Origin: Pyropia yezoensis
Taxonomy: Eukaryota; Rhodophyta; Bangiophyceae; Bangiales; Bangiaceae
DNA: 64,000 nucleotides
Direction of reading: 5' to 3'
NCBI GenBank assembly: GCA_009829735.1
Contig: CM020618.1
Span: 1,119,796 to 1,183,795, forward strand
Shown here piece by piece: positions 23,829 to 36,258 of the stretch (position 1 is the first letter of the stretch; each line of letters opens with the position of its first letter). A program made the translations under genes and the position numbers. The notes under the pieces are model-generated. The model had not been told where the DNA came from, ran no database searches, and was given only the letters and a program-made list of their open reading frames with translations.

Positions 23829-24360
23829 TTGACTCCGTGCTGGGGGGCTACAGAGAGAAACTGAAGCCTGTGAAGGGCTGATAGCAGATGGTTTCTTGGA
23901 TTCTGTGCTCTATCATGAGCACTAGGTAGGTGCTGCGCCTGGGAGCAACGAGAGAGAGCCACATGCCTGCACTAAAATCTACGAAGCGCATGAAGCGACG
24001 GCGATTCTCGTTCGGCGTGCTCTCACGGCCAAGGCACAGCCCGAAATGACTTGGCCTGTGCGCCTGTGTCATGGGACAGGCCACAGAGGCCTCTCAGACC
24101 ACGTTTGTCAAAACAACGACAATGATTATAGTACTGATTTTTTCTACGAAGCGTCAAAATCAAGGCGGACGTGGTGTCTCGCACTCCTGTATCGCTCTTA
24201 TTTCTCCCCTCTCTCCCTCTCTTCTCTCTCGGTCCAGACGGTCAAACGGCGTTCAATGGCTTGCCATGCGTGACACGTCATTCAATGGCAGCACAATAAG
24301 TCAGATGCAACAAGATACTTGTGTGCACACCATCATGCAGCCGCGTGGCTCTCTCGTGCC

Positions 24361-27300
24361 TCACACAAAGTTATTGGTAAAGAAGCGGTGGTCGCGCCAG
24401 TCACATGCATCAGAAGCAAAGCTCTTTGGGAAGCGACACACCCCAACACGATCCACCCACTCCTCCCAGTCGTGCTCCACGCAGAGAACGTCAATGATCT
24501 CGTGCGAAGAAATGGCCGCAAGGGTGGGGCGTATCTTACCCTCCCGAACCAGGTGGCACCACTGAAGCCTCTCGCACCCGTATGCCGTGAAAGGACACTC
24601 AGGCACGGAGCTTGCGGTCTCAGCACAGTGCACCACGACCGTCCGACTGAGCGTGCCGTTGTGGGCCGCAATAATCGCGCGTGCCTGCCCCACTCCGACC
24701 GTCCCGTCTTCTGCTCGGTAGCGAACCCAGTCATACCAAGGGCGTCCCTTCAGGTCCGGGGTGGCCCAGACCATGGTGCGATCGCCGCGCGCCCGACGGA
24801 TATCAGCGTCTGGCAACAAAGTCCCGGACTGCGTCGTGATGAAGTCAGATGAAGCGCACTGCAGGGCCTCGTCCAATGTCACCAAGCCAGACGCAGCTGC
24901 GAAGTCGGAGACGGAGCTGAGCGCCCCACGGGCACGCATACGACTCAATTTGGACGCCTTCTTGGAAGTCGCTTTTGATGTCTGCCGCTGTCGTGAGAGT
25001 CGTACGACGCTCTGGATCTGCTCCGTGAGCACCATCTGCAATGCCGCGTTATCACGACTCTTGTTCGTGAGTGTAAAAGCCAGCTTGACAAATTTGTGCA
25101 GGGCCTCGTTCACGCCCGTGTTGCCGTCTTGGAGGTTGCCTCGAAGGAAGAACTCGTCCAGTAGATGCGACACTGCGCGATGCAGCTTGGTTGTGTGCGA
25201 GGGCCCAAAGAGGGGCTGGTAGTCGTTCTCAATCCAACGACTCATACGACGACATACCGACTTGGCTTCCGCCCAGGTCTTCGGCCGCACATCAAAGGCG
25301 CTCTTCAATATCGCGGCGAGCTCGCAGAGCACCCACGTCAGGAGACGATGATGCTGCCCTCCTGCTCCAGACCGCCCGAACAAGCCCGCAGCTGCGAAAG
25401 GCAAGAAGTGAACCGCCTCACGGTGCTCCTTACCCTTCAAGGTAGCCTGTTTCTCTCCACTCTTGATGAAGTACCTGAGGTGCATTTGTAGAGAATCAAG
25501 TGCAAGAACCAGCCAGGGCGGTGACTAGAGATCAAATAAAACAGTCAGATATAGTGCATGCATCTCCAATGGAATGTAGCAACATCAAGATACAATCAGA
25601 TCTCACGCAGCAGCGTCACAAGGATGAAGCTCTCACGACAAGCAAATCTTACCCCGGGAAGATGGATGGGACACGGTGCGTGCGACTCGCGAACAAGAAC
25701 CGCTTGTTAGCGATACGCACAGTCTCACCCGCTGTGCCGTGCAAAAGCTTCTTCGAACCGGCCAGCTCATGGGCAAAGGAATGTACACCTGTTGTCAGCG
25801 TTCTACAGATGCCGAGGTCCATGACCTGCCAATGGCAAAGGAAGGAGAAAGTGGGGGACAGAGCATAAACGAACGCAAGCAGAGGATTGTGCGAGTCAGT
25901 ACGTGTTACGGAGAAAGAGTGACGTGCCACCAGCCCTCTTGCAGGAGAGAAATGTAGAGATGATACAATACAGATGCGTGACAATGACATGTACGGCAGC
26001 GTCATGCAAGCAGCATCTGGCAATCACCAAGGAAACACAGGAGTATGGAGCGTACGTGTAGTCGGTCAAACCCGAAGATCTGGTACAGCAGCAGCGGACC
26101 AGAGCCGAGTCCAGCCCAGGCGGCCAGTGCAGGTACAACGCAGTGGATGCTGTTGGCGGTCTCAATCGCATTGATAATGACACCATTGCCCCTTATTCCC
26201 CGCATGAGCGCTCCCTTGAGCTGCAGCTTGACAATCTTGAGCACGTTCCGCTTCTTTGGAGAATTCTTCCTGGAAGGCCGCACCCCGCTCGACGTGGAGC
26301 GTGCCATACATGGCGTGCAGTCGTACGCGCTGCCGTGACGCTTGAGGCACAAGACGTCCCGCTCTTCTGGCTGGTCCGACACGTAGAGTATGAGTCTCGG
26401 AATGATCTTCACCACGGCACCGTCCGGCAATGTCAACTCGGCACCGAAATGACTGGCGAGGATGGTATCTCGAAAGACCAGCGCGATGGTGCGTTGGAGG
26501 ATCTCCGCCCGAGCCTCTGCAGCCTTTGACAAAGACATTGCCTCGTACCGCGACCGTACTTGGGGCATGTATGCCACGACGACCCATTCTGGTTCCTTGG
26601 TCACGATGTTCATCACTCTCATACGCAGCGGATACGCAGACACACCTGCAAGAAATACAATGGGCCGACACAGCGATGGCCAAATCAACAGTTCGCACGC
26701 TCCGTCAGTACAAGTTACGACGAGACGTATGGAGAAGCACAAGCTGTGCTGATGACAGCAAATGAGGTCATGATGCGGTCAGTAGTGACACGCAGTGTGG
26801 TAGTACGAAAATCAATCCCAGTGAGAAAACGTACCACCAGAAGAGGTTACAACCGTCCCATCTGAGTACAGCGCCAGTGCAAGCATCTGTGCGCACAGCC
26901 CAAACACGCGCTTGACGTCCGCCCGCTGAGCTCCGTAGGCATGGCCGTCAAAGAAGTCACGCAGTACGTCTCCGTCTTGCATCACCGGGGAGGCTGGAAC
27001 AATGTCTCCAGTGGCAACAGATGGCGTGCAATGCGCACATGCGGACGTGGGCGTCGTAGTCCCGGGATCGACGTCTTGCGAGCTTCTTCCGACTGCATCT
27101 GGTCCGTTCTGGGATCCGTCTTGACTGTAATGGACGCCAGCCGCACAAGCACAATCCTCCGAGCCCCGCTCCCACCTGACGGTTGCGGCCGCCGTAAGAC
27201 ATTCTTGCACGACCTTCAGACCCTTGCGAAGGAGGATACGATGGGAACCCACCTTCGTCGTCACGACGGCCTCCATCCACCCCAGCTTCCGCAGCATGCG

Positions 27301-28089
27301 CCTCTTCTCGTTCCGCACTGCAGTCTTGAGCGACGATGGCGTGGGGAACGCGACCTTGAACGGCAATGTCGTTGAGCCAGTCGCCCGCTCCACCGACAAG
27401 CACATCTGATGAGCTGCGGCAATGCGCGTCTCAGACATGGTACAAGCGTTGGCAAACACGTCGCGCAGCGATGGGGTGACGAAAGCAAATGTGTCCGTCG
27501 GAGCGTTGTCCTCGTACACAGCACGACAGCGCTCCTCATCACCAACCTCATCGAGGTAGTCCAACACCTTCGCGCAGAGCGTTTCACCGAGGTCCCCCTC
27601 ACAGACGACGGGAGAGGCGTGATCCGCAAAAGCAGCACCGTGCAAATCATTAGCGGCACGCATCTCTGCTGATCTGACCACATCTGGATGTTCCCCGCTC
27701 ACACAATCATCAGAGCTGGAGTCACTCGGCGCCGACGCGTCACTGTCGTATGCCGAGGAGCTTTCTCCTTGCGAGTCCCAGTCGTTCTCTCCCGCACCAT
27801 CTCCACCGTCACCCCTCTCCTCAGCATCCCCGAAATCCTCCTCCTCTTCGGAATCATCTCCCCCGCCCCCCCCCACCAAATCATGATCGATATCCTCCTC
27901 CTCGCCAGTCCCATCTCCACCACCGGCCACCCCATCATCCTCTTCTGAGCTCCCCATGGCCAAGCTCCTCGCAGTCCCAGCTTCTGCAGCATCATCTGCA
28001 AGCCTGTGCCGCTTGCGCAGGTGACGGCCAAGGTGGCAGGGACTAAGAAGACGACCGTCATCACAACCGTCTACGGTACACCGCTTCAT
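24361..28089 (-). CDS. CACTA/Plavaka-type DNA transposase, intact, four exons
   Basis: Predicted cut-and-paste transposase. Exons are 28089-26835, 26645-26056, 25825-25653 and 25474-24361. Donors are GTACGT, GTACGC and GTAAGA, all acceptors end CAG, and phases agree throughout, giving one open frame of 1,043 residues. The N-terminus has a C2H2-type finger (CTVDGCDDGRL to HLGRHLRKRH), then an acidic Ser/Asp/Glu/Gly-rich linker. The core reads LALYSDGTVVTSSGG spliced to VSAYPLRMRVMNIV, then a VSDQPEE segment followed by Cys-x2-Cys (CTPC), FDRLH spliced to VMDLGICR, and LKGKEHRE, in the order known for Plavaka/Tnp2-like transposases. The splice joins fall inside conserved motifs, which strongly supports the model. 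Family assignment is by motif recognition only. Catalytic acidic residues were not mapped. Confidence 0.78.
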
Positions 28090-28106
28090 ACCAGGAACGC
28101 GATCAG

Positions 28107-28140
<34 letters not shown>
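28107..28140 (+). repeat. Uninterrupted C34 tract
   Basis: Thirty-four consecutive C just upstream of the transposase start. The matching place in version 2 (40009 onward) is C14 followed by an interrupted C/T/G run. A G34 tract 654 bp to the right is its complement. G4 or triplex structure on one strand is likely from composition alone. Confidence 0.9.
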
Positions 28141-28166
28141 TGTGGCGTCGGGCTCACGCCAGTAAA

Positions 28167-28345
28167 GCGGGGAAGACGAGGATGCGTCGCGTCACACGCC
28201 TGGAATGCGGGGAAGACGAGGCTGCGTCGCCCATGGGGTAGAGATGCCGGTAGGTGCGTCGCCCATGCGGCAGACGTGGAAGAGCCCAGGCGAAGTCACG
28301 CGCGTCGCCCGTCAGGCAGACGTGGATGAGCGCCGGCGAAGTCAC
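28167..28345. repeat. Two pairs of short direct repeats upstream of the transposase
   Basis: GCGGGGAAGACGAGG plus about 9 further matching bases occurs at 28167-28190 and 28207-28230 (40-bp spacing). A 30-bp unit starting GCAGACGTGG and ending GGCGAAGTCAC occurs at 28270-28299 and 28316-28345 (46-bp spacing, two mismatches). CACTA-type transposons often carry subterminal repeats bound by their own proteins. Whether these mark a transposon end or a promoter is open. Confidence 0.55.
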
Positions 28346-28792
28346 CATCGCAAGGGACTCTCGGGATTGATAATGCGCGCCCCACCGACACCACCCACTC
28401 AGTACATATATTCGATTTCCAGCATACAGGGCTTAACAAATAAATGGATTCACTCGTCCACCTGCACTGCGGAACGCTTCAGCGCATTGGCAGTGCTCCA
28501 GAGTTTTCGGGCAAACGCGATCACCCAAATGTTCATGGGCTGTCTTGAAAACTAGCGTGTGTGCCATGCGATTGGGCTGTGGCGTGGACCACAGAGCATA
28601 AACCACGAATCTGTGCGTGAAGGTGCGATTTAGAGATGTTTTTCAGAAGTACGGCGTACAACTGTCGGAACGAAATACAAAAATGCAATGTGGCATGATG
28701 ACGGAATTTTGTAGTTCTGAAAATTGTCTCACGAGTTTCTGTCTTAAACTACAGTACGGCTGGTGTATGTTGGATAAGATATGAGGGAAGGT

Positions 28793-28793
<1 letters not shown>
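28346..28793. other. AT-richer spacer between divergent genes
   Basis: About 450 bp with lower GC than its surroundings and no ORF of note. With the flanking C34 and G34 tracts it forms the shared 5' region of the transposase and the plus-strand gene. No TATA element could be chosen with confidence. Confidence 0.4.

Positions 28794-28827
<34 letters not shown>
28794..28827 (+). repeat. Uninterrupted G34 tract
   Basis: Thirty-four consecutive G, followed by GGA-type repeats. Version 2 has 41 G at 40693-40733, so the tract is length-variable. It lies about 440 bp upstream of the plus-strand gene. Confidence 0.9.
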
Positions 28828-28828
<1 letters not shown>

Positions 28829-29268
28829 GGAGGAGGAGGGAGGAAGGCCGGGTCCGGTGGTGGAGTTCGCCACGAGGAGCAGGTGGGTGGGATGGATGCG
28901 GGGACGGTGAGCCCGGCCGGCGCAGGTCCCGGCTGTGGTGGCACGGCGGGGACGGTTGTGGCGGCGGCGGTCATCACGGCCAGCTTGGCATGCTGGCGCC
29001 CCGGCATCCACTGTTGTCTTTGTCGCCGTCAACAATTGGGCTCGTGTACGGTGCTTTCAATTGGTGCTGGCGTCGCCAGATGCGGCCAAATGCAACCCCG
29101 TTCCGTGCAGTGCATATGCAGTGTGCATGCATTTTGAGGGCCTGACTATCCTGTGACTGTGGGAGGCCCGCCGTCGTTGGCGGGCGGACCGCGCATCTCC
29201 CCTGGGCGGGCCGTCGGCGCAGCTCCCTAGGGGGTGTGCTGATTTGCGGCTTGCCGTGGTGCACTGCC

Positions 29269-32200
29269 ATGCACCGCGCGGTACTTCGTGCGTTCGGCCC
29301 TGCGGTTGCCGGCGACGCGCTGGGTGTGGCCAGCAGCGATCCAGCGGTGGGCACCGTGGGGGAGGAGGCTGCCGATCCGTCCTTGCGCGCGGCGGCGGCT
29401 GGCGTGGGCGCGGGGGACGCGGAGGCGGGGGCTGCCGATCGGTCCGAGTGCGCGGCGGCGGGGGCGGGGAAGGCGGCGGCTAGCGGCGCGGCCGCATCGG
29501 CGAAGGCGGCGAGGGCTGCCGATCCGGCTGTTGGCGCGGGGGTGGTGGCGGCGGCGGCCGATCCGTCGGTGGGCGCGGGGGTGGCGGCGGCGGTGACCGA
29601 TCCGGCTGTTAGCGCGGGGGTGGTGGCGGCCGGCGGCCGATCCGTCGTGGGCGCGGGGGTGGCGGCGGCGGTGGCCGATCCGTCGGTGGGCGCGGGGGTG
29701 GCGGCGGCGGTGACCGATCCGGCTGTTGGCGCGGGGGTGGTGGCGGCGGCGGCCGATCCGTCGGTGGGCGCGGGGGTGGCGGCGGCGGCGGCCGATCCGT
29801 CGGTGGGCGCGGGGGTGGCGGCGGCGGTGACCGATCCGGCTGTTGGCGCGGGGGTGGTGGCGGCGGCGGCCGATCCGTCGGTGGGCGCGGGGGTGGTGGT
29901 GGCGCCGGCCGATCCGGCTGTTGACGCGGGGGTGGTGGTGGCGCCGGCTGGCCGCGCGGTGCTGGGCGCGGCGGTGGTGGAGGCGGGGGAGGCGGCGGCT
30001 GGCGGCGCGGCGCCGGCTGGCGCGGCGGCGGCTGCATCTGGCCCCCCGGCGGGGGACGCGGCTGGGGTTCCCTTGAGGGAGGAGGCGGCTGGCGACGCGG
30101 CGTCGGCTGCATCTGCCCGAGCGGCGGGAGAATCGGCGGGGGACGCGGCGGGGGTGCCCGTGAGGGAGGAGGCGGCTGCTTCTGGCCCCCTTGCGGGGGA
30201 CGCGGCTGGGGTGCCCGTGAGGGGGGAGGTGGCTAGCGACGTGGCGTCGGCTGTGGCGGCGGGGGCGGCGCGCGACGTACCGGTGGACGTGCTGGGGGAC
30301 GCGGCTGGGGACGTGCTGAGGAACGCGGCGGGTGACGGGGCGGCGGACGGGGCGGGGGACGCGGCTGGCGCCAAGGCGTCTGACGGCGCGGCGGCTGCAT
30401 CTCGCTGTGTTGCGGCTGCATCTGGTGGCGCGGCGGCGGACGCTGGCCGCTTGGCGACGGCGGTGGGCGACGTCCCGGCGCACGTGCTGGGGATCGCAGC
30501 GGGGGACGAGGCGGGCGAGGGTGCGGACGGCGACGTGGCGGCTCGGCCGGCGCTTTGGGTGGTGTCAACCACTCCCTGGCCCGGGGCGAGCGCGCAGACG
30601 CTGCCGGCGTCGTCGACCACTGCCGAGATGGCGGGGCAGGCCCGAGGGGCTGCCGCACCGAGCTCCGGTGGCCGAGGGGCGGTCAAGGCGGGGTGGGGGG
30701 GGCCACGGCAGGGCGGGGGGCGGCCAAGGCAGGGCGGGGGGCGGCCAAGGCGGGGCGCGGCGCTTCGGCCGCAGGGCGGGCGGCGGCAAAAGCTGTAACG
30801 GGGGCCGCTGTGTCGGGGGCAGGGCGCGGCGCGTCGGCTGCAGGGCGGGCGGCGGCGAAAGCCGGAACGGAGGCCGCAGGGTCGGCCAAAGCCGGAACGG
30901 GGGCCGCTGTGTCGAGGGCAGGGCGCGGCGCGTCGACCGCCAGGTCAAGGGGGGGGGGGACGGGGGCGCCGGCCTCCACTGCATCTCCTCCTCGTCTGCG
31001 CCAGTCGACGCTCACGCAAGCGGGCGCGACCGACGCCCTCAAGAGGCTCTCTGCCGCACGTGGCGGCGCGCGTGGCGCGGCTGCGGCCGCACGTGGTGGC
31101 GCGCGTGGCGCGGCCACGGCCACGCGTGGCGGCGAGCGTGGCGCGGCTGCGGCCGCACGTGGCGGCGCGCGTGGCGCGGCCGCGGCCGCGCGTGGCGGTG
31201 CGCGTGGCGGCGCGCGTGGCGCGGCCGCGGCCGCGCGTGGCGGCACGCGTGGCGCGGTCGCTCCCGCGGCGGAGAAGGTAAGCTCGTGTGCATCTTTTTC
31301 TTCATCATGGCGCAGCGGTGCCCTTTGGCGTTCCTTGGCTTGGGTTGACGGTGTGACTCTTTTTTGTGTCGTGGTCGGTGGCCGCTTCTAACTTCCGTGT
31401 CCCCCGTGTTGTTTGTGCCCCACGCTCGTCCTGGTTGGTCGCCGCGTCTATCTCCCGTGTCCCCTGAATGTTTGTGTGCCTCGCTCCAATGACTGTGCTG
31501 CACAGGCTGGAAAGAGAAAGATCGGACGGCAAGCGCAGGCTAGCAAGGAGGCGTCAGGCAGTTGCTCGGTACGTTCGCGCAACCTGCGTGGCTCCTTTTG
31601 GCAGCACCTTTGTGTCATCTGCATTGCATATGAGCATTTGTCCTCTGTGATGCCTCATGTGGTGTCAACTGGACCACATCTCACTCACATTGAGGCCCCA
31701 TCTGGATTACCGTATCGCTTCTCAAACGACGTGTGTCCCCGCCCCCCTTGCATTCTCATGATACGTACGACGCAGTCATCTGCAGAGGATCCTGCACCTG
31801 CACCGAAGCGTCCAAGTACGCTCCACAAGGCAAGAAGCGGCGGCGCTCGATGAGGGAGACATTGCTCCGGGAGCTGGCACCTCCCGGCGACAGCGACGAG
31901 GATGGCGGGGACGACTCGGACGGGTCCGCCGCGGCGGCCCTAGAAGAGCGGGACGCTGCGCAGGCGCGCGCCATGGAGGCCGCTGTGAAAGCCGCCGATG
32001 CCGCCAGGAAGGGAGTCCCGAGGGCGCCCGTTAGGCGGAAGGGGATGACCAAGGCTGCGCCCCAGGCTGCGCCGCCGCCTTCCACGAAGGGCAAAGGCAA
32101 GGGACCGGCTGCACCGAAGAAGGGCAAGAAACTGGCTCTTCTTGCCACGAACGCGTCGCGGACGGGTGAGGGGAGCAAGCCGACGAGGGCCCAAGGTGAG

Positions 32201-34074
32201 TTGGCCGGGCCGGCCCTGACGCTCGCCGTCCGCCGGGAGGTGACCGCGCGCACCATCGCGCTCTTTAGCAATCCGCAGGACGCCGACGACGTCTTCTTGT
32301 GCAACGACGACGCGCGGGCCATGTACATTGCCAGCATCATGGTGGTGGCGCCGGCCAGCATGGAGCGGGCGGAAGAGTTGGCGCGTCAGGTGGCGGCGGT
32401 CAACGCGCGGCCGAAGAAGGAGGAGACCAGCAGCGCGACGCGCACGACGGACATTCTGGGGCAATGTGCCCAGGCGCGGTCCACGGCGTACCACAGCTTG
32501 TGCACTTGGGTGTGGTCGTCGTGGACTGCTATGGTGGAGTACGAGTCGACGGAGGTGGACTACAGGGGCAACGACGAGAGCAAGCGCACGGCAGCCATCG
32601 GGACGTGGTGGCTGAAGGGGAGGCGCTACCTCAACACCAAGAGCGGGCGCGCTGCGCTGTACAACTTGTGCGCCGCGTACATCAATCGGTACGGTATGGA
32701 AGACGCCTACACGGACCAGTACCACAAGGGGCGTCGGGTGCTCAGCCTGTTGCTCGCCGTCATTGCCCTGATCGTCGCGAAGGTATGGACCGTGCCCCTA
32801 TGTTGTGTGTGTGGGTGTGTGTGTGGATGTGTGTGTGTCGTGTGAACTTTGTCTCTGTCGTTGTATATCATGTCATTCGGCACCATCTGGCGCCATGCGT
32901 CATTGGACTGCATCTTACTCTGCATTGGGCTGCATCTGACCTGTCTTGGGCCCTCTGTTTTTCTTGGTGACTGCATCTCTCTGGCATGTGGTGTGATTGT
33001 GACTGCTGCAGATTCGGTCCCAGCTTCTCCTCGACGTCTACGGACTGTCGGCATTGAAGAAGATGATGGAAGGCCTGAACCCGTCGCACCGCGCGTACTT
33101 CTGTGAGGAGCTCACCGCGCTGCATGCCGCGGCTGTCAGCCCGGCTGCCAGTGGGTCAAGCTGTTTGCCACCGACGTGAAGGAACCCTTCTGCGCGGCGG
33201 TGAAGGACCCAGACTCTACGCTGGGCACCACCACGAAGGTGGACAAGATCGGGCGGCGCACGCTTTACCACGGGGTCCAGTCCTCCTTGCAAGCCATCCT
33301 GAACCTGCTGAACGACGATAGCGACTCGGAGGAGTCTGACTTGTCGTCCGACGATGACGTCGTCCACGTCGTCATCCCGGTGACGGCGACAGCGCCGTCA
33401 TCTCGCGACGCGAAGCGCCGGGAGCGCCTCATGTCGGTGGCTCGGGTGGGGGGGGGGGGGGCAGCGGGGATGCCGGCAGTCAAGGCCCGAGATCGTTGAA
33501 CCCGGGCGTTGCTCATGACTTCTCCTCGTGGTATTCGGTTTCTTCGGACGACTCCTACGAGCAGGAGTCGGACGACTCCTACGTGAGGTTTGACGAGGGG
33601 GCCATGGAGGACGCCGAGTTTCTGGACTCGGAGCTGAGGATGGAGGACCCGAAGGACCTCGACGCGTCGCACGATCATTTTGAGTATAGGTACACGAAGT
33701 TTGGTGGGTCTGATGGTGAGGAGGCAGGGGGTGGAGAGGACGGAGAAGCGGCGGCGGAGGACGAGGACGAGGAGGTGGCGGAGGAGGAGGAGGACGGGGC
33801 GGAGGATAAGGGGGAGGAGGAGGAGGAGGGGGAGGAGGAGGAGGAGGGGGATGGGGAGGGGGAGGAGGAGGAGGAGGCGGAGGCGGAGGAGGAGGAGGAG
33901 GCGGAGGAGGTAGAGAGGAGAAGGAGGCGGAAGAGGAGGAGGGGGAGGGGGAGGAGGATGAGAGGGGGCAGGAGGAGGGGAGGAGGAGGAGGGGGAGGAG
34001 GAGGAGGAGGAGGGGGAGGAGGAGGAGGAGGCGAGGAGAAGGGCGAGGAGACGGAGGGTGACGGAGAGGCTTAA
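29269..34074 (+). CDS. Large unknown protein with Ala/Gly-rich repeats, conserved core and acidic tail
   Basis: Not recognised. Four exons: 29269-31277, 31506-31568, 31786-32782 and 33012-34074, with donors GTAAGC, GTACGT and GTATGG and acceptors ending CAG. Exon 1 encodes repeats built on GAGVAAAVTDPAVGAGVVAA and then RGGARGAAAA units. Exon 3 begins with a basic nuclear-signal-like stretch (KKRRRSMRE) and leads into a complex, codon-like core (ALFSNPQDADDVFLCNDDAR; TWWLKGRRYLNTKSGRA; YHKGRRVLSLLLAVIALIV). Exon 4 ends in Ser/Asp- and Glu-rich acidic tracts and a polyglycine run; stop at 34072-34074. Frame breaks near 30700, 31816 and 33145 are present; version 2 has one extra A at the last two places, which restores the frame. 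It is divergent from the transposase and may be a second transposon protein. That link is inference. Confidence 0.6.
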
Positions 34075-35224
34075 GAGAGCGACGCGGGCGAGAGCAGCAA
34101 GGGCACCACGTGACTCGCGCCGGTCTGTACTTGCTTCGTGCCCGCACCCGGCTTGGTGAGATACACCCATGTGTACGCATGGCCTACATTTTGGTTTGCG
34201 AAGGACTGCATTAGACGTCGTTTGGATGCATGATGCGATCACAATGTGGTTGAGGAGAACCCAGTTTGTTGATCAATAGCGGTCGACGGTCGGTAGCGTG
34301 GTTGAGAGGCTGAGCTGGTGATGAAGGCGGGGGGGGGGGGGGGCGGGGGGCGGGGGGGGGGGGGGCAAGCTCGATGGGGGAGGGGGTGAAGTAGGGGTGT
34401 GGAGGGGGTACCGGCGGGTCCTGCCCCTGCATCCGCCGGATCCGCCGCCGCTGCTGCCCACGCCGGTTGCGGTTGCGGTCGTGGCGGCCTACCATGGCAG
34501 GGGGGGGGGAGGCGCGACGTCCAGGCGGCGGTGTCGGAGGCGGCGTGGCGGAGCGTGGCGGAGGCGCGTGGCGGAGGCGGCCGCGGCAGCCGGTTCGGCG
34601 GCGGCAGCGGCGGCGGCGGTATAGGACGCAGTGGCGGCGGCTGTGGCGAGGGTGTTGGACGCAGTGGCCGTGGCGGCGGTGGCGACGGCAGCTGGGCTGC
34701 GGTGGCGACGGTTGCGGTGGTGGTCGGGGCGGCGCCGCTGCCCAGGTTGGTAAACGGCGCCCCCGTGTCGACGGCGGCAAGGGGCACCACACTGGCCGGT
34801 GGGGGGGGGGGGGGGGGGTCAGGGAGGCGGTCGGGGCCGGGCGGCGGCGGCGGCCTTTCCGGCTGGGCCACCTGCTTCGCCCACGTCTGTCCCCCCACTG
34901 ACGGCAGCGGACCGCCGGGGGTGGGGCGCGGCGGCGGCCTGCCGCGGGCGGGGGGGCGGGCGGCGGCGGCCTTTCCGGCTGGCGCACCGACCGGCGAGAA
35001 AGGGAGCGGGCGACGCGCTCGAGAGGCTGGATTGCGGCAAGGTATGGCCGACGGCCGCCCCGCTGCCCACCGCCATCCTTTGTGGTGGCGGTGCCACTAG
35101 CGGCGGCGGCGACGGCCGCGCTCTTGCCCTTCGCACCTCCCTTTGCTCTCCGCTCGCTTGTGCCCCGCCCGCCCTCCTCTTTTCTCCCCCACCTTCCCCG
35201 CCCCCCCCCCCCCCCCCCCCCCCC
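34075..35224. other. GC-rich tail of contig 2 with G/C tracts
   Basis: Holds interrupted G runs at about 34329-34365, G17 at 34801-34817 and C24 at 35201-35224, where the contig stops. Open frames on both strands are low-complexity and overlapping. Only the first 350 bp are also present in version 2. No gene supported. Confidence 0.5.
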
Positions 35225-35724
35225 NNNNNNNNNNNNNNNNNNNNNNNNNNNNNNNNNNNNNNNNNNNNNNNNNNNNNNNNNNNNNNNNNNNNNNNNNNNN
35301 NNNNNNNNNNNNNNNNNNNNNNNNNNNNNNNNNNNNNNNNNNNNNNNNNNNNNNNNNNNNNNNNNNNNNNNNNNNNNNNNNNNNNNNNNNNNNNNNNNNN
35401 NNNNNNNNNNNNNNNNNNNNNNNNNNNNNNNNNNNNNNNNNNNNNNNNNNNNNNNNNNNNNNNNNNNNNNNNNNNNNNNNNNNNNNNNNNNNNNNNNNNN
35501 NNNNNNNNNNNNNNNNNNNNNNNNNNNNNNNNNNNNNNNNNNNNNNNNNNNNNNNNNNNNNNNNNNNNNNNNNNNNNNNNNNNNNNNNNNNNNNNNNNNN
35601 NNNNNNNNNNNNNNNNNNNNNNNNNNNNNNNNNNNNNNNNNNNNNNNNNNNNNNNNNNNNNNNNNNNNNNNNNNNNNNNNNNNNNNNNNNNNNNNNNNNN
35701 NNNNNNNNNNNNNNNNNNNNNNNN
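35225..35724. other. Assembly gap, 500 N
   Basis: Exactly 500 N. The contig before it ends in a C24 tract. The contig after it begins with the sequence found internally at 23829. Confidence 0.95.
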
Positions 35725-36258
35725 TTGACTCCGTGCTGGGGGGCTACAGAGAGAAACTGAAGCCTGTGAAGGGCTGATAGCAGATGGTTTCTTGGATTCT
35801 GTGCTCTATCATGAGCACTAGGTAGGTGCTGCGCCTGGGAGCAACGAGAGAGAGCCACATGCCTGCACTAAAATCTACGAAGCGCATGAAGCGACGGCGA
35901 TTCTCGTTCGGCGTGCTCTCACGGCCAAGGCACAGCCCGAAATGACTTGGCCTGTGCGCCTGTGTCATGGGACAGGCCACACAGAGGCCTCTCAGACCAC
36001 GTTTGTCAAAACAACGACAATGATTATAGTACTGATTTTTTCTACGAAGCGTCAAAATCAAGGCGGACGTGGTGTCTCGCACTCCTGTATCGCTCTTATT
36101 TCTCCCCTCTCTCCCTCTCTTCTCTCTCGGTCCAGACGGTCAAACGGCGTTCAATGGCTTGCCATGCGTGACACGTCATTCAATGGCAGCACAATAAGTC
36201 AGATGCAACAAGATACTTGTGTGCACACCATCATGCAGCCGCGTGGCTCTCTCGTGCC

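Larger units (their letters stand above)
23829..34426. repeat. Duplicated block, version 1 (Plavaka-like transposon plus divergent gene)
   Basis: About 10.6 kb that recurs at 35725-46800, close to identical over most of its length, with scattered substitutions, many 1-nt homopolymer indels and different repeat-unit counts. Contig 3 begins and ends exactly within this match. The block holds a minus-strand transposase (24361-28089), a divergent plus-strand gene (29269-34074) and long G/C tracts between them. Transposon ends and target duplications could not be set. Confidence 0.9.

Noticed and set aside
33265-34242. Leu/Pro-rich minus-strand frames opposite the acidic tail
   Set aside because: Mirror image of the GAG/GAC codons of the plus-strand gene; low complexity only.
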